NCBI GenBank assembly: GCA_001695595.3
Contig: MBPM02000012.1
Coordinates: 310,001 to 374,000 of the forward strand
Origin: Plasmopara viticola
Taxonomy: Eukaryota > Oomycota > Peronosporomycetes > Peronosporales > Peronosporaceae
Reading direction: 5' to 3'
Length of the DNA stretch: 64,000 nucleotides
How positions within the stretch are numbered: the first letter of the stretch is position 1; every line of letters starts with the position of its first letter. Below, in pieces: positions 9,776 to 21,205 of the stretch. Below the pieces are notes generated by a model, which searched no databases, was not told where the DNA came from, and was given only the letters and a program-made list of their open reading frames with translations. The position numbers were made by a program, and so were the translations under genes.

Positions 9776-11455
9776 ATGCGAGACGTATATTACGTGGCTG
9801 TCGCGCTTCTCATCGCGGCCGGCGGCCAAGCAGCTGCTGGTTTGAACCAGGGGGAGCCTCATCAAGCACCTGATAGTGACTACATGGCGTCTGCTGACAC
9901 AATTGATGAGATGTTGCAGAGTCGAGTTCTTCAAGTAAGTCGTCACCCAAAGGACGACTTGTTGCTCTTGGCGGGTAATGAAGAGCGCATGCCCTTAGCT
10001 CGTAGCAATAATTTAAAAAAGGTACCAATTCCAGATTCAATCATGATTGCGGCTAATGCGATGAGAACGGAGGGAGAAGCAAGCGCGATTGAAGCAGCTT
10101 CGAAGAACATAAATCAATTAAGGAGCAATACGCGCCAGCCCGTCACCTCACCGCCATACAATGTGGCTAGACAAGTTATGCGTACTACGCCAGATTCAGA
10201 CAAATCTCTGATGGCGGTGGAAAACGATAGACCATTAGCATTGGCAAAAAGACAACGTCCGGCAGCCATCATGGAAAACAGTGCAAAGTTTGCAAAGTTG
10301 GACGACTACCGACCCGTGCCTTCAGGCACTTTCACGACTAACGATGAAGCTTTCAATGGTTGGCACAACAACCAGCTGTTCACTCTTAAGGCGTTGCAGC
10401 TCGACAAAAATGAAAATGTTGGCAATGTGGAAGATTTATGGCAAGAAAAAACAGTATCAGATAAAGACCTTTTCCACTTGCTCGAAGAGTATGAAGAATC
10501 TGCGTATCGCACGGTGATTAATCGGCGAGACGTAAATGCGTTTGAAGCAATTTCAAAAAATTTGATTCAATTGGAAAGCAACAAGGGCAAGCCAATCGCC
10601 CCGACGCCGAACATTAAGGGTGGTCAGGAATTGTACGCTCCGCCAGACACCGACAAATCTCCAGTTTTAGTGTCGACGAACATACCATCCATTTTGGCGC
10701 ACAGACTGAGGAGGAATCCTCCGTCAGCCATCATGAATAACGCTGCAGGGTTTCTAGCACAACACGACTACCGATCCGCGCCTCCACGCACCTCCGCGAT
10801 CAACGCCGACGCCCCCGATGGTCAACTTAGCAACCAGCTCATCACTCAGAAGGCGTTTCGGCTCGACAAGAACAAACACATTGACGACGTGGAAAGTTTA
10901 CGTAAAGAGGATACAGTCAAACACCTTTTGCACTTGCACGAAGGGAATGGCGATTCTGCGCACTTCACGACAGTTGATCATCAAAACGAACCCATAGTTT
11001 GGCCGAGTGAGTTCGCGGTGTTTCCCCAACCGCAAAAAAAATTTGTACTCAATGAAGAAGTAAACAAAGTCCACGAGGCGTTTCTCAAGGCCTTCAATCT
11101 ACCATTCCACCAGTATTCACGAGAGACGGCTACGATGCTTGGCATAGCCCGATGGAAGCGTAACTCAAGTCCAAACTCCCGTGCGGCCATCAAAACATTA
11201 AAACATCTTGCAAAAAATGTGGACCCAGAAAATTTACCAAAATTGCTGGGCTCAGATTTTGCAAAGTTACAGGGGGATAAAGATAACTTGTTGCCAGATA
11301 GTTTGGAGAATTTGCTGGAGGCCTATAAAGTGAAGTTGGTCATCATGTACGATTTATTCTACAAGTTTTGTCACGACCGCACGGATTTAATCAAAGACCT
11401 GCCTCGCGAAATTAAGTCTAAACATTGGATCCTGCAGCCTGTTTACTACGAATAG
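9776..11455 (+). CDS. secreted RxLR-like effector, two-repeat form
   Basis: Intact 559-residue reading frame whose first ATG begins the signal peptide (MRDVYYVAVALLIAAGGQ, 1-22). RVLQ is at 50-53 and NEER at 68-71, separated by the conserved SRHPKDDL segment. Only two repeats are present, beginning near residues 104 (AIEAASKN) and 255 (AFEAISKN), against three in its paralogues at 5776 and 44382. The QKAFRLDKN and KALQLDKN phrases mark repeat ends. The C-terminal domain (about 395-559) carries NEEVNKVHEAFL, the FNLPFHQYSRETATML segment, VKLVIMYDLFYKFCHDR and a closing WILQP. It is a likely host-targeted effector; biochemical function is unknown. It lies head-to-head with the broken copy at 8930-9243, about 530 bp apart. 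Confidence 0.85.
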   Translation: MRDVYYVAVALLIAAGGQAAAGLNQGEPHQAPDSDYMASADTIDEMLQSRVLQVSRHPKDDLLLLAGNEERMPLARSNNLKKVPIPDSIMIAANAMRTEGEASAIEAASKNINQLRSNTRQPVTSPPYNVARQVMRTTPDSDKSLMAVENDRPLALAKRQRPAAIMENSAKFAKLDDYRPVPSGTFTTNDEAFNGWHNNQLFTLKALQLDKNENVGNVEDLWQEKTVSDKDLFHLLEEYEESAYRTVINRRDVNAFEAISKNLIQLESNKGKPIAPTPNIKGGQELYAPPDTDKSPVLVSTNIPSILAHRLRRNPPSAIMNNAAGFLAQHDYRSAPPRTSAINADAPDGQLSNQLITQKAFRLDKNKHIDDVESLRKEDTVKHLLHLHEGNGDSAHFTTVDHQNEPIVWPSEFAVFPQPQKKFVLNEEVNKVHEAFLKAFNLPFHQYSRETATMLGIARWKRNSSPNSRAAIKTLKHLAKNVDPENLPKLLGSDFAKLQGDKDNLLPDSLENLLEAYKVKLVIMYDLFYKFCHDRTDLIKDLPREIKSKHWILQPVYYE

Positions 11456-11860
11456 TAGCAACAGCAAATTCCAGATCATATTTCCCCATGACGAAAAATG
11501 TTACTGCTTCGATAGGTAACGTCGGTTCTCCACTTTTGGACGGAGCAACCACGGTGTAGAGGTTAATACAGATAGTGAAGTCAGCCGGTGGACTTTACAG
11601 GTGAATTAATGGAAGAAAACGAATTTAGTGATTAGTGGAGCACGAGGTAGGTACTTCGTGCGATTCGAATAATTATTGTTTGCAAGAATTTGATAAAAAA
11701 TACTTATGCTTTGTCGCATCAGTTTGTTGGTTCTTTACTTCTACAATTGAAGACTCATGGCCGCTAGTCTTTTTGACACACAAATCAGACCTGTACTCAC
11801 CTTTTTGCTGCTGTACACTATACAATGAAGTTTTGTTTAATTGTCCTCCAAGCGAGGCAG
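11456..11860 (+). other. duplicated effector 3' flank
   Basis: Homologous to the flank after 7923: CTCCACTTTTGGACGGAGCA, ACCACGGTGTAGAGG, GTGGACTTTACAGGT, GGAGCACGA, ACTTCGTGCGA and the GCCGCTAGTCTTTTTGACAC block. The small open frame in it is not conserved among copies and I do not regard it as a gene. Confidence 0.55.
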
Positions 11861-13740
11861 TAATAAACGTTTTCAATGAGAATATTGCAAAAGCTGACGA
11901 AAAATTAACCATAAGTTATAGCTCGGGGCTGATAACAATACAATAAGTTAGTACGCATTGTCTGCTTTTAGAGCGGTACTTTTGCTATTTTACTTATTAC
12001 TCAGGGCTCAAAGTCTATGCATGCCTCCGGCTTGAGCAAATTCCGACACGGAGAAAACATTAGTAAGATTGTTAAATAAGTGAAGACAGAACCAAATACG
12101 TTATATGAACGCCATAAAATTAGATTGATTCGAGGAAGTAAGTATTGCATGACAAAGCAGTGGTACATTTAACCATACGAGCAGTTTTATTGTCGTTCAG
12201 GCATTCTTTCGAGCAAAGCATGACATAAAAAAGTTTGAAAAGTGAATCCCATTACTTCACGCCGACACTGAATGTCAAAAAGCCGAGCTGGAAGTGAAGA
12301 TCCCAAACCATTATTCTGTGCATGCGGCCTCCTGCCGACACAGACGTCGATTTTTGAAGATGACGCTTTGCAAAAACAACATGGAAGAACATTAAATGTA
12401 ATTAGCACTCGACTTATTCGACGAATAATATCAACCTATCATGAGAAAGAGTGACCAAGGTGAGACCTCCGAGTATCCACAGAGAGTCGTAGATCAAGAT
12501 CCATAGGCTCTTAATGCGCCTAGGACGTTCAAACGTCAAGGTTGCAATTGCTAAGGTCCCACAGGTCATGTACACAAACATGTTTTTACAAAATCGATTT
12601 ACGTAGACTTACAATCCAAAAAACAGACGTGAAATTATATTGACTTCTTGCGAATAGTGCTTGTAGTGCATGCTCACCATCAAGACATCACGAAGTTAAA
12701 GTAACCTTCGGCGCCTATATAGTTTTATGGAAGGGTATGGCTATCGGGCCGTAAGTCGAGATTTTTAAGTAACTCAATTGAGCCAAAAAGACTTAGATGG
12801 GCCTGCTAATTGCTTCCACAAACATTAATCAGAAGGGGCTAAGCCACTATTCGACCTCTAAGAAATGAGGCAGAATATTTTGGGAACCCCGAAGTCATTT
12901 GTTGACAAAGTCAAGATAAGCCTCTTTAAGTGTCGATCTTGGTCGTGCCTGATCCGGTAAAGGACAAATCAGTGTTGACGGTGACAAGCCATATTTTGCG
13001 ACTGCTCCGAGCAGACGTATGTCTGCCAAATTTGATGCAAACAAGGAGCTACATTGAATCAAGTATGCTCGCTTCAAGCTCACACGCTATTTGTAATCTG
13101 CACGCTATCTATGCATACAAGCGTCACAACGGACTGCGGCACATCCGCCGCATCTCTCGCACAAAATATACTAGGTGGCATCGTTTTACACGATGTATTG
13201 CTTTGATGTGAAGCACAAAATAGGAAAAAGCAGAACAATTTTATTTCGCGAACTCTCGTCCAGGTGGTGAGCAAACTCAAGCCAAAAACCTTGGACGAGA
13301 AAATTTCGGTGCGGTTAAGCTAAATCAGCCCCTAATAAAAGAAGAGCTGTCGCATTTCAATACGACTGTGATTCATCATACCGATGGTTCAAAAACGAAA
13401 AGGCTCGCGACACGGTTAACTTGATCTAATGAAGGCTTATGGCTGCGCCATTATGGTCTTAATATTATGATAGAGTCGACGCATATAAGCTTACATGCAA
13501 TGTGTGCCAGCGGGAGGAATCCTCGTCAGATGTAACCCCACTAATAGATCAACGGAGCCATTACGCTGCTGGAGATGTATCAGTGCAGACTTTGTGCTCT
13601 GGAGAATCTACGCTTCGCAACGGCATATGATCGCGTTGTCCCCCTCTGCTGCACTTGAAACTCCCGCTATTATTTCTTTTCGGCATGGTCTCACGCATAA
13701 GTCTCATATATTTCCATGTGGCTTTTTGATATGCGTCTGA
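11861..13740. other. intergenic, no supported gene
   Basis: Short open frames only. One stretch near 13370-13420 reads HHTDGSKTK on the plus strand, reminiscent of the RNase H motif TDGS in LINE elements, but the frame is broken on both sides and the match is too short to rely on. Confidence 0.25.
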
Positions 13741-14350
13741 AGACGTCACCCTACAGGGCGTCGTATTAACGCTTACCTGTGCATTTATGATATGGGTATA
13801 AGTTATCGGCTTTTTGTGCTTGTTGAACGTTCACTTTGACGTAAATGATTTGCCGTCAACATAAATTGGTTTGAGCAAATGACTGGTGGTGAGCGGTCGC
13901 AATTGAGCTAGTCATCTATTCACTAAACTCTACTTAAAATGCCCAGTATGACAGATGCTGCAAATACAATAAATCGTATTTCGGTAGAGCAAATCTCTCG
14001 ATATTGCTTCTGGAGTCAATTGCGAACAGGCAGTAAGTTTTGTATGCTTCTAAAAATATATTAGATCAATTGTGACGGCGCATTTCGTAAGCTCCTTTTT
14101 CTAAAATCATAATGTAGAACATCAGCCATCTCCTCGCCGTTCAGGGGTCGCAAATCGCCGTTAGACATTCTCCGCGTAAGCGTAAAGTATCGGGAATCCG
14201 ATTTTTTTTGCGTAATTGTCGGGCATCGTCTAACAAATGAACTACTGATGATGTCTCGATCGAGCTAATACGATTGATATTTTTATTTTGTACACCTTGT
14301 TGTCGGAACAGATAAGGCATAAAGAAAGCAAACTTTACAAATTTCATTTT
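13741..14350 (+). repeat. dispersed repeat S, copy 1
   Basis: Alignable to 42240-42840 (same orientation) and, in reverse, to about 29290-29670. Landmarks are TATCGGCTTTTTGTGCTTGTT, GATTTGCCGTCAA, GAGCAAATGACTGGTGGTGA, CAATTGCGAACAGGCAG and CATCTCCTCGCCGTTCAG. No protein domain was recognised. It may be a long terminal repeat or a DNA transposon remnant. Confidence 0.5.
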
Positions 14351-15844
14351 GTCTGGACTAAATTGGTAATCTACTCAATGTCTTCTTCGAGGCCAAATTT
14401 GCTTAATCCGGACGCACGCATAAATTTCAGCAAACTCTGAACAATCGGTAAAGCAGCAAAAGCTTACAATTATCGCTACAAAAGAAGTAGGGTTTATAGT
14501 CCTCTTCAACCTGACAACGGATATTACCTACTTCGAAATTACAAATAGCGACCCCAAGCTATCACTAATAATATGATAGAGACGCCTTACATTGCAAATC
14601 GTCAGCTTTTGTAATATTTTCATTTAAAAGTACACTTACTGCCCCGCTTGAAGAAAGACAAACAAAGCTTGGCGGTAACTTGTTTAACCTAAATCTAGCA
14701 GAAAAATGCGATAAGGCATATCACTTATCGTAACTATATTTTAATCGTGATATCTGCAGGCGCTTTTGTGGAAGAACGAAAATTTATTGTCTAAAAGATT
14801 CGAGCTACCCACTCCTCGCGTTGCTAACCGAGAAAAATGTGCAGAGATGACGGACACTAAAGCATCGATGTGCTGTGTTCACATCCTTTGCTGAATACGC
14901 TGTAAAACCTCAGTAATACCTATAAGGTTGGCTGATTTAATGACGCTACTTAAACAATAGCTTCCAACTACATCGTGCTTAAGACGCTGCTCAATTTTTT
15001 TATACATTGGTGCTCTGCAGTTCCTTTTAAAATTATATAACCTCTTTCGTATTGCAAATTCTGATTAGGCTTTTGTCCTATAGTATTCTCATCTTAAGCT
15101 GCGCTCTTCCTAAACACTCAGCGTTGCTTTATTTGCTGTATTCAAACATGGAAAAGAGTGCGAAATCTAGTCTTGTATACTTTTGGTCGCATCTTGGCAT
15201 ATATGTACGATTCAATCAACTTTGTCAAAGATATTACTAACACGAGAGCGCTTCGAAAGCGTTTTTTCGGATAAAATCAAACTGAAAATCGGCCCTTGAA
15301 TCGACTTCGAAAGGCTAATCATAAATTAAGCTGCGTAGCATTTTGCGGCGCTTAAAAGCGATTAAAGGTTCCTGTGGGCGCTGTTTATAATTACCGTGTG
15401 CGACGGTTGTCGATGAACTCATTTTCGAATTACGACTTGAGATACAGGATATGAAAACATTGTGCCATGCTTAGCTTGCTACATAACGTTATCTAGGTGA
15501 TTAACTAGATCTAGTAATGATCATGTTGCTTTATCCTATCAATCTGTCATTTAGAGGACAGAAAGCATTGAGTATATGGTCGTCGCTGGTAAGTAAGACA
15601 AATACTTTGTTTCGTAGTTACTTGTTTGTATATTGCGAAGAAATCTACGTTGTATCAGCACAGCTCATGTACACACAGTCAAAGCTTATAACAAGAATCT
15701 TAATTTCAAGGCAATGAAACGATAGATGGTCAGGAGCGCAGAAAAATTTACAAACCAGTCGAGCGCCACAAATTTTGATTATATAGAATTATTTACGCAC
15801 ATACCACACACTACCAAATTTTAAGCCTTTACAGTACCCGATAC
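14351..15844. other. intergenic, no supported gene
   Basis: AT-rich DNA with no recognisable coding potential. It ends at the conserved upstream element of the broken effector at 15.9 kb. Confidence 0.3.
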
Positions 15845-15865
15845 CGGTATATCAGGTGTAGATAT
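15845..15865 (+). promoter_or_regulatory. conserved effector upstream element (class 1)
   Basis: Reverse complement of the element at 9272 and 48988, here in the orientation of the downstream plus-strand effector pseudogene. It ends 38 bp before the position of the ancestral start codon (15904). Confidence 0.5.
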
Positions 15866-15870
15866 ACCTG

Positions 15871-17520
15871 ATGGTTGTTCAGCTATCATTGCTTATCATC
15901 TCCGTGCGCGGTGCATATGACGTCGTTGTCGCGCTTCTTGTCGCAGCCGGCGGCCAAACAGCTGCTGGATTTGACCAGGATCAGTTTCAACATGCACCTG
16001 GATGTTACTTTACGGCATCCGTTGACACAGTGAAAGAAGTGTTGCAAAGTCGAGTTCTCCGAGAAAGTAATAACCTAAAGGACGACTTAACGCTCTTGGG
16101 GGCCAAAACTTTTTGGAGCTGACGCCCTCAGGTCCAGAAAGTTTTTTAAAAAAGGTGCAAACGTATCAACTTCTATCATAAATGCGGCTAACGCGTTGAG
16201 AACGGGGGGAGAAGCAAGTGCAATTGAAGTAGCTTCGAAGAAGTGACACCAATTAAGAAGCACCAAACACCAGCACATCGTTTTTACGCCCAACAATGTG
16301 GCTTGACAAGTAGAGCGTACTCCGCCAGGTTTAGACAGTTCTCTGGTCTCGGTGGCAAACGAAATATTATTAGTATCAAGAAAAAGACTGAAGACAAAAC
16401 GTCCCACAGCCATCGTGAAAAACGCTGCAAGTTTTGTAAAGCAGCACGACTTCCGACTCGCGCCTTCAGAATCCTCCACGATTAACGCCAAAGTTCCTGA
16501 TGGTCGACTTAACAACCAGCTGATCACCCAGAAGGTGCTACAACTCGACAAAATCGAACGCGTTGACGAAAGTTTCTAGCGAGAGGATCTAGTAACAGTC
16601 GGTAAACTTATGCACTTGTTTGTGAAAATTGCCGAATCTGCGGAACCCACGGCAGTGAATCACCAACATGAAAGTGCAATTAAAGCAGCTTCAAAGAGCT
16701 TAGACCAATTGAAAGGTAACACGACCCAAAGCATCGCCCCGACGTTGAACAAAAGGTTGTGCATGCCCCGTCGAATTTAAACAGATCACCGATTTTCGTG
16801 GCCACGAATAGACCATCTTATTTGGCGCAAAGACTGAAGACGAAAAATACGACAGCCATCATAAATGCGCTGCAAGGTATAAAACGCAGCACCTGACCAA
16901 CCCGCGCCTTCAGGCCCTACCACGATGAGCGCTAAAACTTCTTATGGTCGAATTAACAATCAGCTGACATCTCAGAAGCCAATATAGCTTGATCAAAACA
17001 AGCACATTGGCGATGTAAAGAGTTTCTGGCTTCCCACGGCGGTAAATGTCAAAGCGTTCCAGAAGATTGGGTGGATGAAGTCGCAAAACGCCCCGATCCG
17101 TTCTTCAAAGATGTTGTAAATGAAGAGGGAAAAGTAGTTCACGCGGCGTTTCTCGAAATTGTTTACCTGCCGTTCCACCAGTACCCACAAGAGACGGCTA
17201 TGATGCTTAGATTCGTCCAAAGGAGAAGACATTCTTGGCCAAGCGACGACGCAACTGTCGCAACATTCGTGCCTCTAGCAAAATACCAGAAGGGGGCACC
17301 ACATCTACAAAAATTGCTAGGCCCGGATTTAAAATATTTGCTGGGGGATGGAAAGATGGCGCTGCCAAGGAATTTGGAGAATTTGCAGCTAAGTGCGAAG
17401 TTGGTCATCTTGTACGATTTATTCTTCAATTTTTTGTCACGAACGTAAGAATTTAATCGAAGACCTGCCTCGCAATTCTAATCCCTTAAGTTGGAGTTTT
17501 AGGCTTTCGACTTCAAACTA
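15871..17520 (+). pseudogene. decayed RxLR effector with canonical RVLR
   Basis: A full-length family member with many breaks. The ancestral start codon at 15904 reads GTG instead of ATG. An in-frame ATG at 15871 could still add 11 residues before the signal peptide (RGAYDVVVALLVAAGGQ). RVLR at 16051-16062 is a canonical RxLR, unlike the RVLQ/RILQ of the intact paralogues. The first frame ends at 16122 before an EER motif. Repeat 1 is readable in another frame at 16352-16579 ([27 protein letters not shown]), a broken repeat 2 lies at about 16660-17000, and the C-terminal domain is at 17071-17448 with NEEGKVVHAAFL and LVILYDLFFNF. There the frame is lost just before the CHER residues. It is non-functional as a full protein. 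Confidence 0.85.
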
Positions 17521-17850
17521 AGGCAACGACAATCATCAAATCATGGCTAAAACGCTACAGTTTCAATAAGCAACATTGGCGCACTACTGTTGGACTTATA
17601 GCTACGACGGTTTGGGAGTTGCAGTCTGTGGAAGTTGCAAGTAATGTTATGATAAAGTAATCGGACTCTAATGATGGAAGGAGCACGACGTAATTACGAT
17701 TCAATTATCCGTTAATAGCGAAGCTTTGAAAATAAGTATCTATTGCTTCGTCTTCGACCTCATGCATGATAAACAACTCTTTAGCATTTTATGGTCGCCA
17801 ATCACTCCTTCCAATAATCTTACCCAGTCAAGACCTAACTTGATTACTAT
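17521..17850 (+). other. duplicated effector 3' flank
   Basis: Same 3' flank as after 7923 and 11455 (GCGCACTACTGTTGGACTTA, CTACGACGGTTTGGGAG, GGAGCACGACGTA and a TTATGGTCGCCAATC block), more diverged. DNA from 17851 to 18190 shows no gene. Confidence 0.45.
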
Positions 17851-18189
17851 TACTATATATCCTTGTGTGTATATACTTACCGATATGCAACATCCCTTGT
17901 CTTTGCTTATTTGTTTATGAGACCAGAAAATTGAGCTCTAGCCACTTCGAGTTGCGGTTGTCGGGGCATCAGCAAGTTGAAAAAATCAATAGTAGTCAAA
18001 GATAGCAGGGTTTTAACTCTCAAGTGTCAGTCAAGTATCGAATTGACGCTTAAGAATGCACCATTATACCCAGAGCGATGATTGTTACGGTTATAAAGAG
18101 AGCACTCGAAAAAAAATCAAGACGCTATCGCTATATATTTGCCGAATGATCATTTTACACAGTCGCGTAGATAGCTGCTTGCGATGTCG

Positions 18190-20110
18190 ATTGTCGACTG
18201 CGGTTCGGAGTGCTTGTGGAGCGGACCAGCGAAAGAAGAATATTCGTTGTTAGAAGCAAATCGAGAAGTGATACTGAATAGAGAACACGTACGGGCTTTG
18301 ATCTTGCTACTACCTAATTGGTAGCTCTCAGTTTTCTACTGCTATCAATTCCTATACTCTATCCGAATTTTAAAGATCTCAGGTGGTTTTCAACCAACAA
18401 GGTCTCTTGACCTTAAGTGATTATGGGCCGTTCGGACATAGAAGCGCCATGAAAAGTTCAAAGCGTTTCTGCTATCGAACGACCAATAATCTTGTTCTGT
18501 AAATGTGAAGCCATTGATAAACCAATGTACATGTAATTATAAGCACTGTAAGTTTTGGCGTGGTTTCCGCCACCAACTAGCCTGTCGGTGACGTCAGCTG
18601 CGTCACATGACGTCCCTTCGAGAAGATGCCTATTGAAAAAAAAACTTTTTAAACTTTTTCTTAGAAAGTCTGGAAATCTTCTTTCAATTCTTTACGGGCT
18701 CCCCAGGGGCTAACTTCTAAATTTACCAACTTAATTTTGTACCGCTGCTGGCTCTGACGCACTGTCCTGTGATTCCATACGCCAGCATGATTTTTAACCT
18801 TCTGTCGACTCTTGAGGGACTTGCGTGATATTTTATTCGGTGAAGTTGATAAGCTGGATGCAGCCTTAATCCTTTCGATAACACCGACTTATAGGAATAT
18901 CGCGAAAAAAATTTCGGATCGAAAATGGGTCAATATATCTTGGAGCCATATTTTTGTCTGCGTGACGCACATCCAAATTATTGCCGTCCAAAAGAACCAT
19001 GTCCCTATTTTTTTCAAAACTTTTGGTCTTCTCTTGCATAATCCTGTGCAACCTTTAAGTATCTTGACGAAGAAGATGAGTTTTCCATCTTGTAACATTT
19101 TAGATTTGATGCCATATCATTCGACATACAAAGAAGATATTGTAAGTCCCTGGTATTCCAATTACGCGTCGGATTACAGGTAATCTCCGCCAACTACCGT
19201 AGGTCATCCCAATCTGGATTGACGACACCTCGATTGGTCCTTTTCATTTGTCTATTCGTATGCGGCCTAGAAATTTGTGCTGCGTCAAAAACAGCAGACA
19301 TAATTGAATGCCGAAGCTTGGATGCTAAATTTTGGTGTCTATGTTAGACACGAAGGTCTTTGACATGCCATGCGTGATCTTTTATAAGGTAGCCAGCGAC
19401 AAGTTGTGCTGCGTTATCACAGCTGCATGCCAATGCTTGGGTGTCTCAGTCAGACACATTGGTCTTCGGCGTGCTATGATCTTTCATGCAGTCTTTTAAA
19501 GATCGCTGTAGTTGTTGCAGTAGCAACGGTTTTCTTCGTAGCAACGGCGTAGCACTTTGCATAGCGATCAACAGCACCGTAGCGGCATCGGAACATATTT
19601 GGTCAACGGTGGAGACACGATAAACGTCGACTCCTCAGCCTCATGGCACTTTAAAGACTAAAGGTTTTCGCGCAAATTAGTCTGCCTAGCATTGTCGCGC
19701 TAATACATGTCGCAAGTGTCGATTAGCGCAAAACGAAAATTAATATTCTCGCCTAGTTGTTCCTTTGACACACGACTAGTGAAAATGTCAAATACATTTG
19801 GTATTGGTGGAGCAGCTTACGTGTTCGTCCGAGAGCTTCACCGCTTCTCGATGGCGTTCTATTGTTTTGTTGCGGAAATTGTCTCGAAGTGGTCGTGCAA
19901 ATTGCACTAATTCTTTCCAAATCGCAAGACACAGACTTTTGTCTTAGAAGCATTCCATTATCCTATTTGTCTCGGGCACATGCGATTTTGCAATCTCTAC
20001 CTAGTCGGGTCCATTAAGACGCTTTTTTAACCGACTAAGTCTCCCAGGCGACAAAATATCATCCACGAAGAACTGACACTGTGACAACTTCGTTTTTTGT
20101 ACTTCTCCAC
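18190..20110 (-). mobile_element. Ty3/gypsy pol relic, copy A
   Basis: Heavily decayed minus-strand copy of the element better preserved at 25.8-28.5 kb. The order is the same: a putative LTR region (18190-18560, with the AAGGTCTCTTG block shared with copy B), the segment after the integrase (GTCTGGAAATCTTC block at 18665), integrase (about 19330-19720, including the CGTAGCAACG, GATCAACA and AGTCTGCCTAGC blocks), and the RT/RNase H connection near 19990-20110. No frame of useful length survives. The following 800 bp (20110-20930) hold no recognisable gene. Confidence 0.6.
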
Positions 20111-20934
20111 ATTGCTTGAGTACACATTTAAGTAGTCTGCGTTGTCTTTACTAAAAAAGATTCTCATCACATTCATGAAATTCTGACAATACTTTTGGTT
20201 GAACGTACCGAAACTTTAGCCAAGTATTGTAGAAGTGACTAGATTCACAAATAGACATTTTGGAGTTGAAAAAGAAGTAAATAGAGTAGTCTCAGATAAC
20301 CTGATAGTATTTCCAAGGTAGGTTCATGTACAAAGCCAATGAGTTTCGAATCTGACATCAAAGGTGTCTTCCTTACGCGGCATCAGTATCATTCGTTAGA
20401 TTTGGATGACGTCAGTCGTTCACATTGCACCAGCCTACAGATTTTTTGACACGCATCAATTTGCGGAAAAGGCAGACGTACATGGTTGAATTATGCCGCG
20501 TAAAATCATCTTTCTGGTTCATTTTTTTAATGGTCTTGCGTTGCTTAGGAGTCTGACGCTCTTTCTTGACAGATAAAGGTTTGCCATCAGGTTTGAGCGA
20601 ATTTCAGCTTATAATTTTTCGTATTGAACGTGTCTTGCTTGAAAGCTCCTTGTGAACTAATGTGCCTGCATTCTTGCGCGGCGCTTAATACGCCAAATTG
20701 TTTTAAAGATATCCATTATTCTATTCATAGAGCGCCTAGCTTTTTTGAAAACATGCTGGACGATGGCGAAAATGGCTTCAATGTCCAACAGCGCTGATGG
20801 GAGATCGAGGCGAGCTTTTACGTGACAAATAGCGTCAGGCAAAATGGTCACGAGCAGAGCAAATTCGGATATCCTCCGACACCTTTGTGTTATAACAGTA
20901 TGTAGCTAGATGAACCTATCTATTTCTGGCTTAA

Positions 20935-21205
20935 CGTAACCGTTCGTGGTTGTCGAGCTTCTAGTGTGCATATTTTGACCAGGATAAAGATTCAGCGTTC
21001 ATCTGACAGTGACTTTATGGTATCCGTTGCTACAATTGAATAAATGCTGCGGATTTGGGTTTTCCATGTGAGCCGTAACCCAAACGATAACTTAGGAGTC
21101 TCTGCGAGCAATGAAGAGCGCACGACTTTAGTCATTTGACGAATAAAAAAACGGGATTCATTATCACTATTGCTGATCTGATGAGAAGGAGGGTGTGACG
21201 CAGCC
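20935..21205 (+). pseudogene. RxLR-like effector N-terminal remnant
   Basis: Plus-strand fragment with a broken signal peptide (GTTCGTGGTTGTCGAGCTTC), the (T)TTGACCAGGATAAAGA segment, a SDSDFMVSVATIE-like stretch and an in-frame stop where DEMLQ is expected. SRNPNDNLGVSASNEERTT then carries the NEER motif near 21108-21120. The RxLR position is destroyed (about 21055-21075). The beginning of the EANAIE region is reached at about 21190, where similarity stops. It is a dead fragment whose start resembles the equally short one at 34444. Confidence 0.65.

Noticed and set aside
12272..12454. 60-codon plus-strand frame with CACGLLPTQ
   Set aside because: Short, no relatives recognised; the two cysteines alone are not evidence of a zinc finger.
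13370..13420. TDGS phrase suggestive of an RNase H domain
   Set aside because: Only about ten residues match, with the frame broken on both sides and no LINE context nearby.
16087..16551. 154-codon minus-strand open frame
   Set aside because: Antisense to the effector pseudogene at 15871-17520. Equivalent antisense frames occur opposite the repeats of other copies and reflect codon bias.
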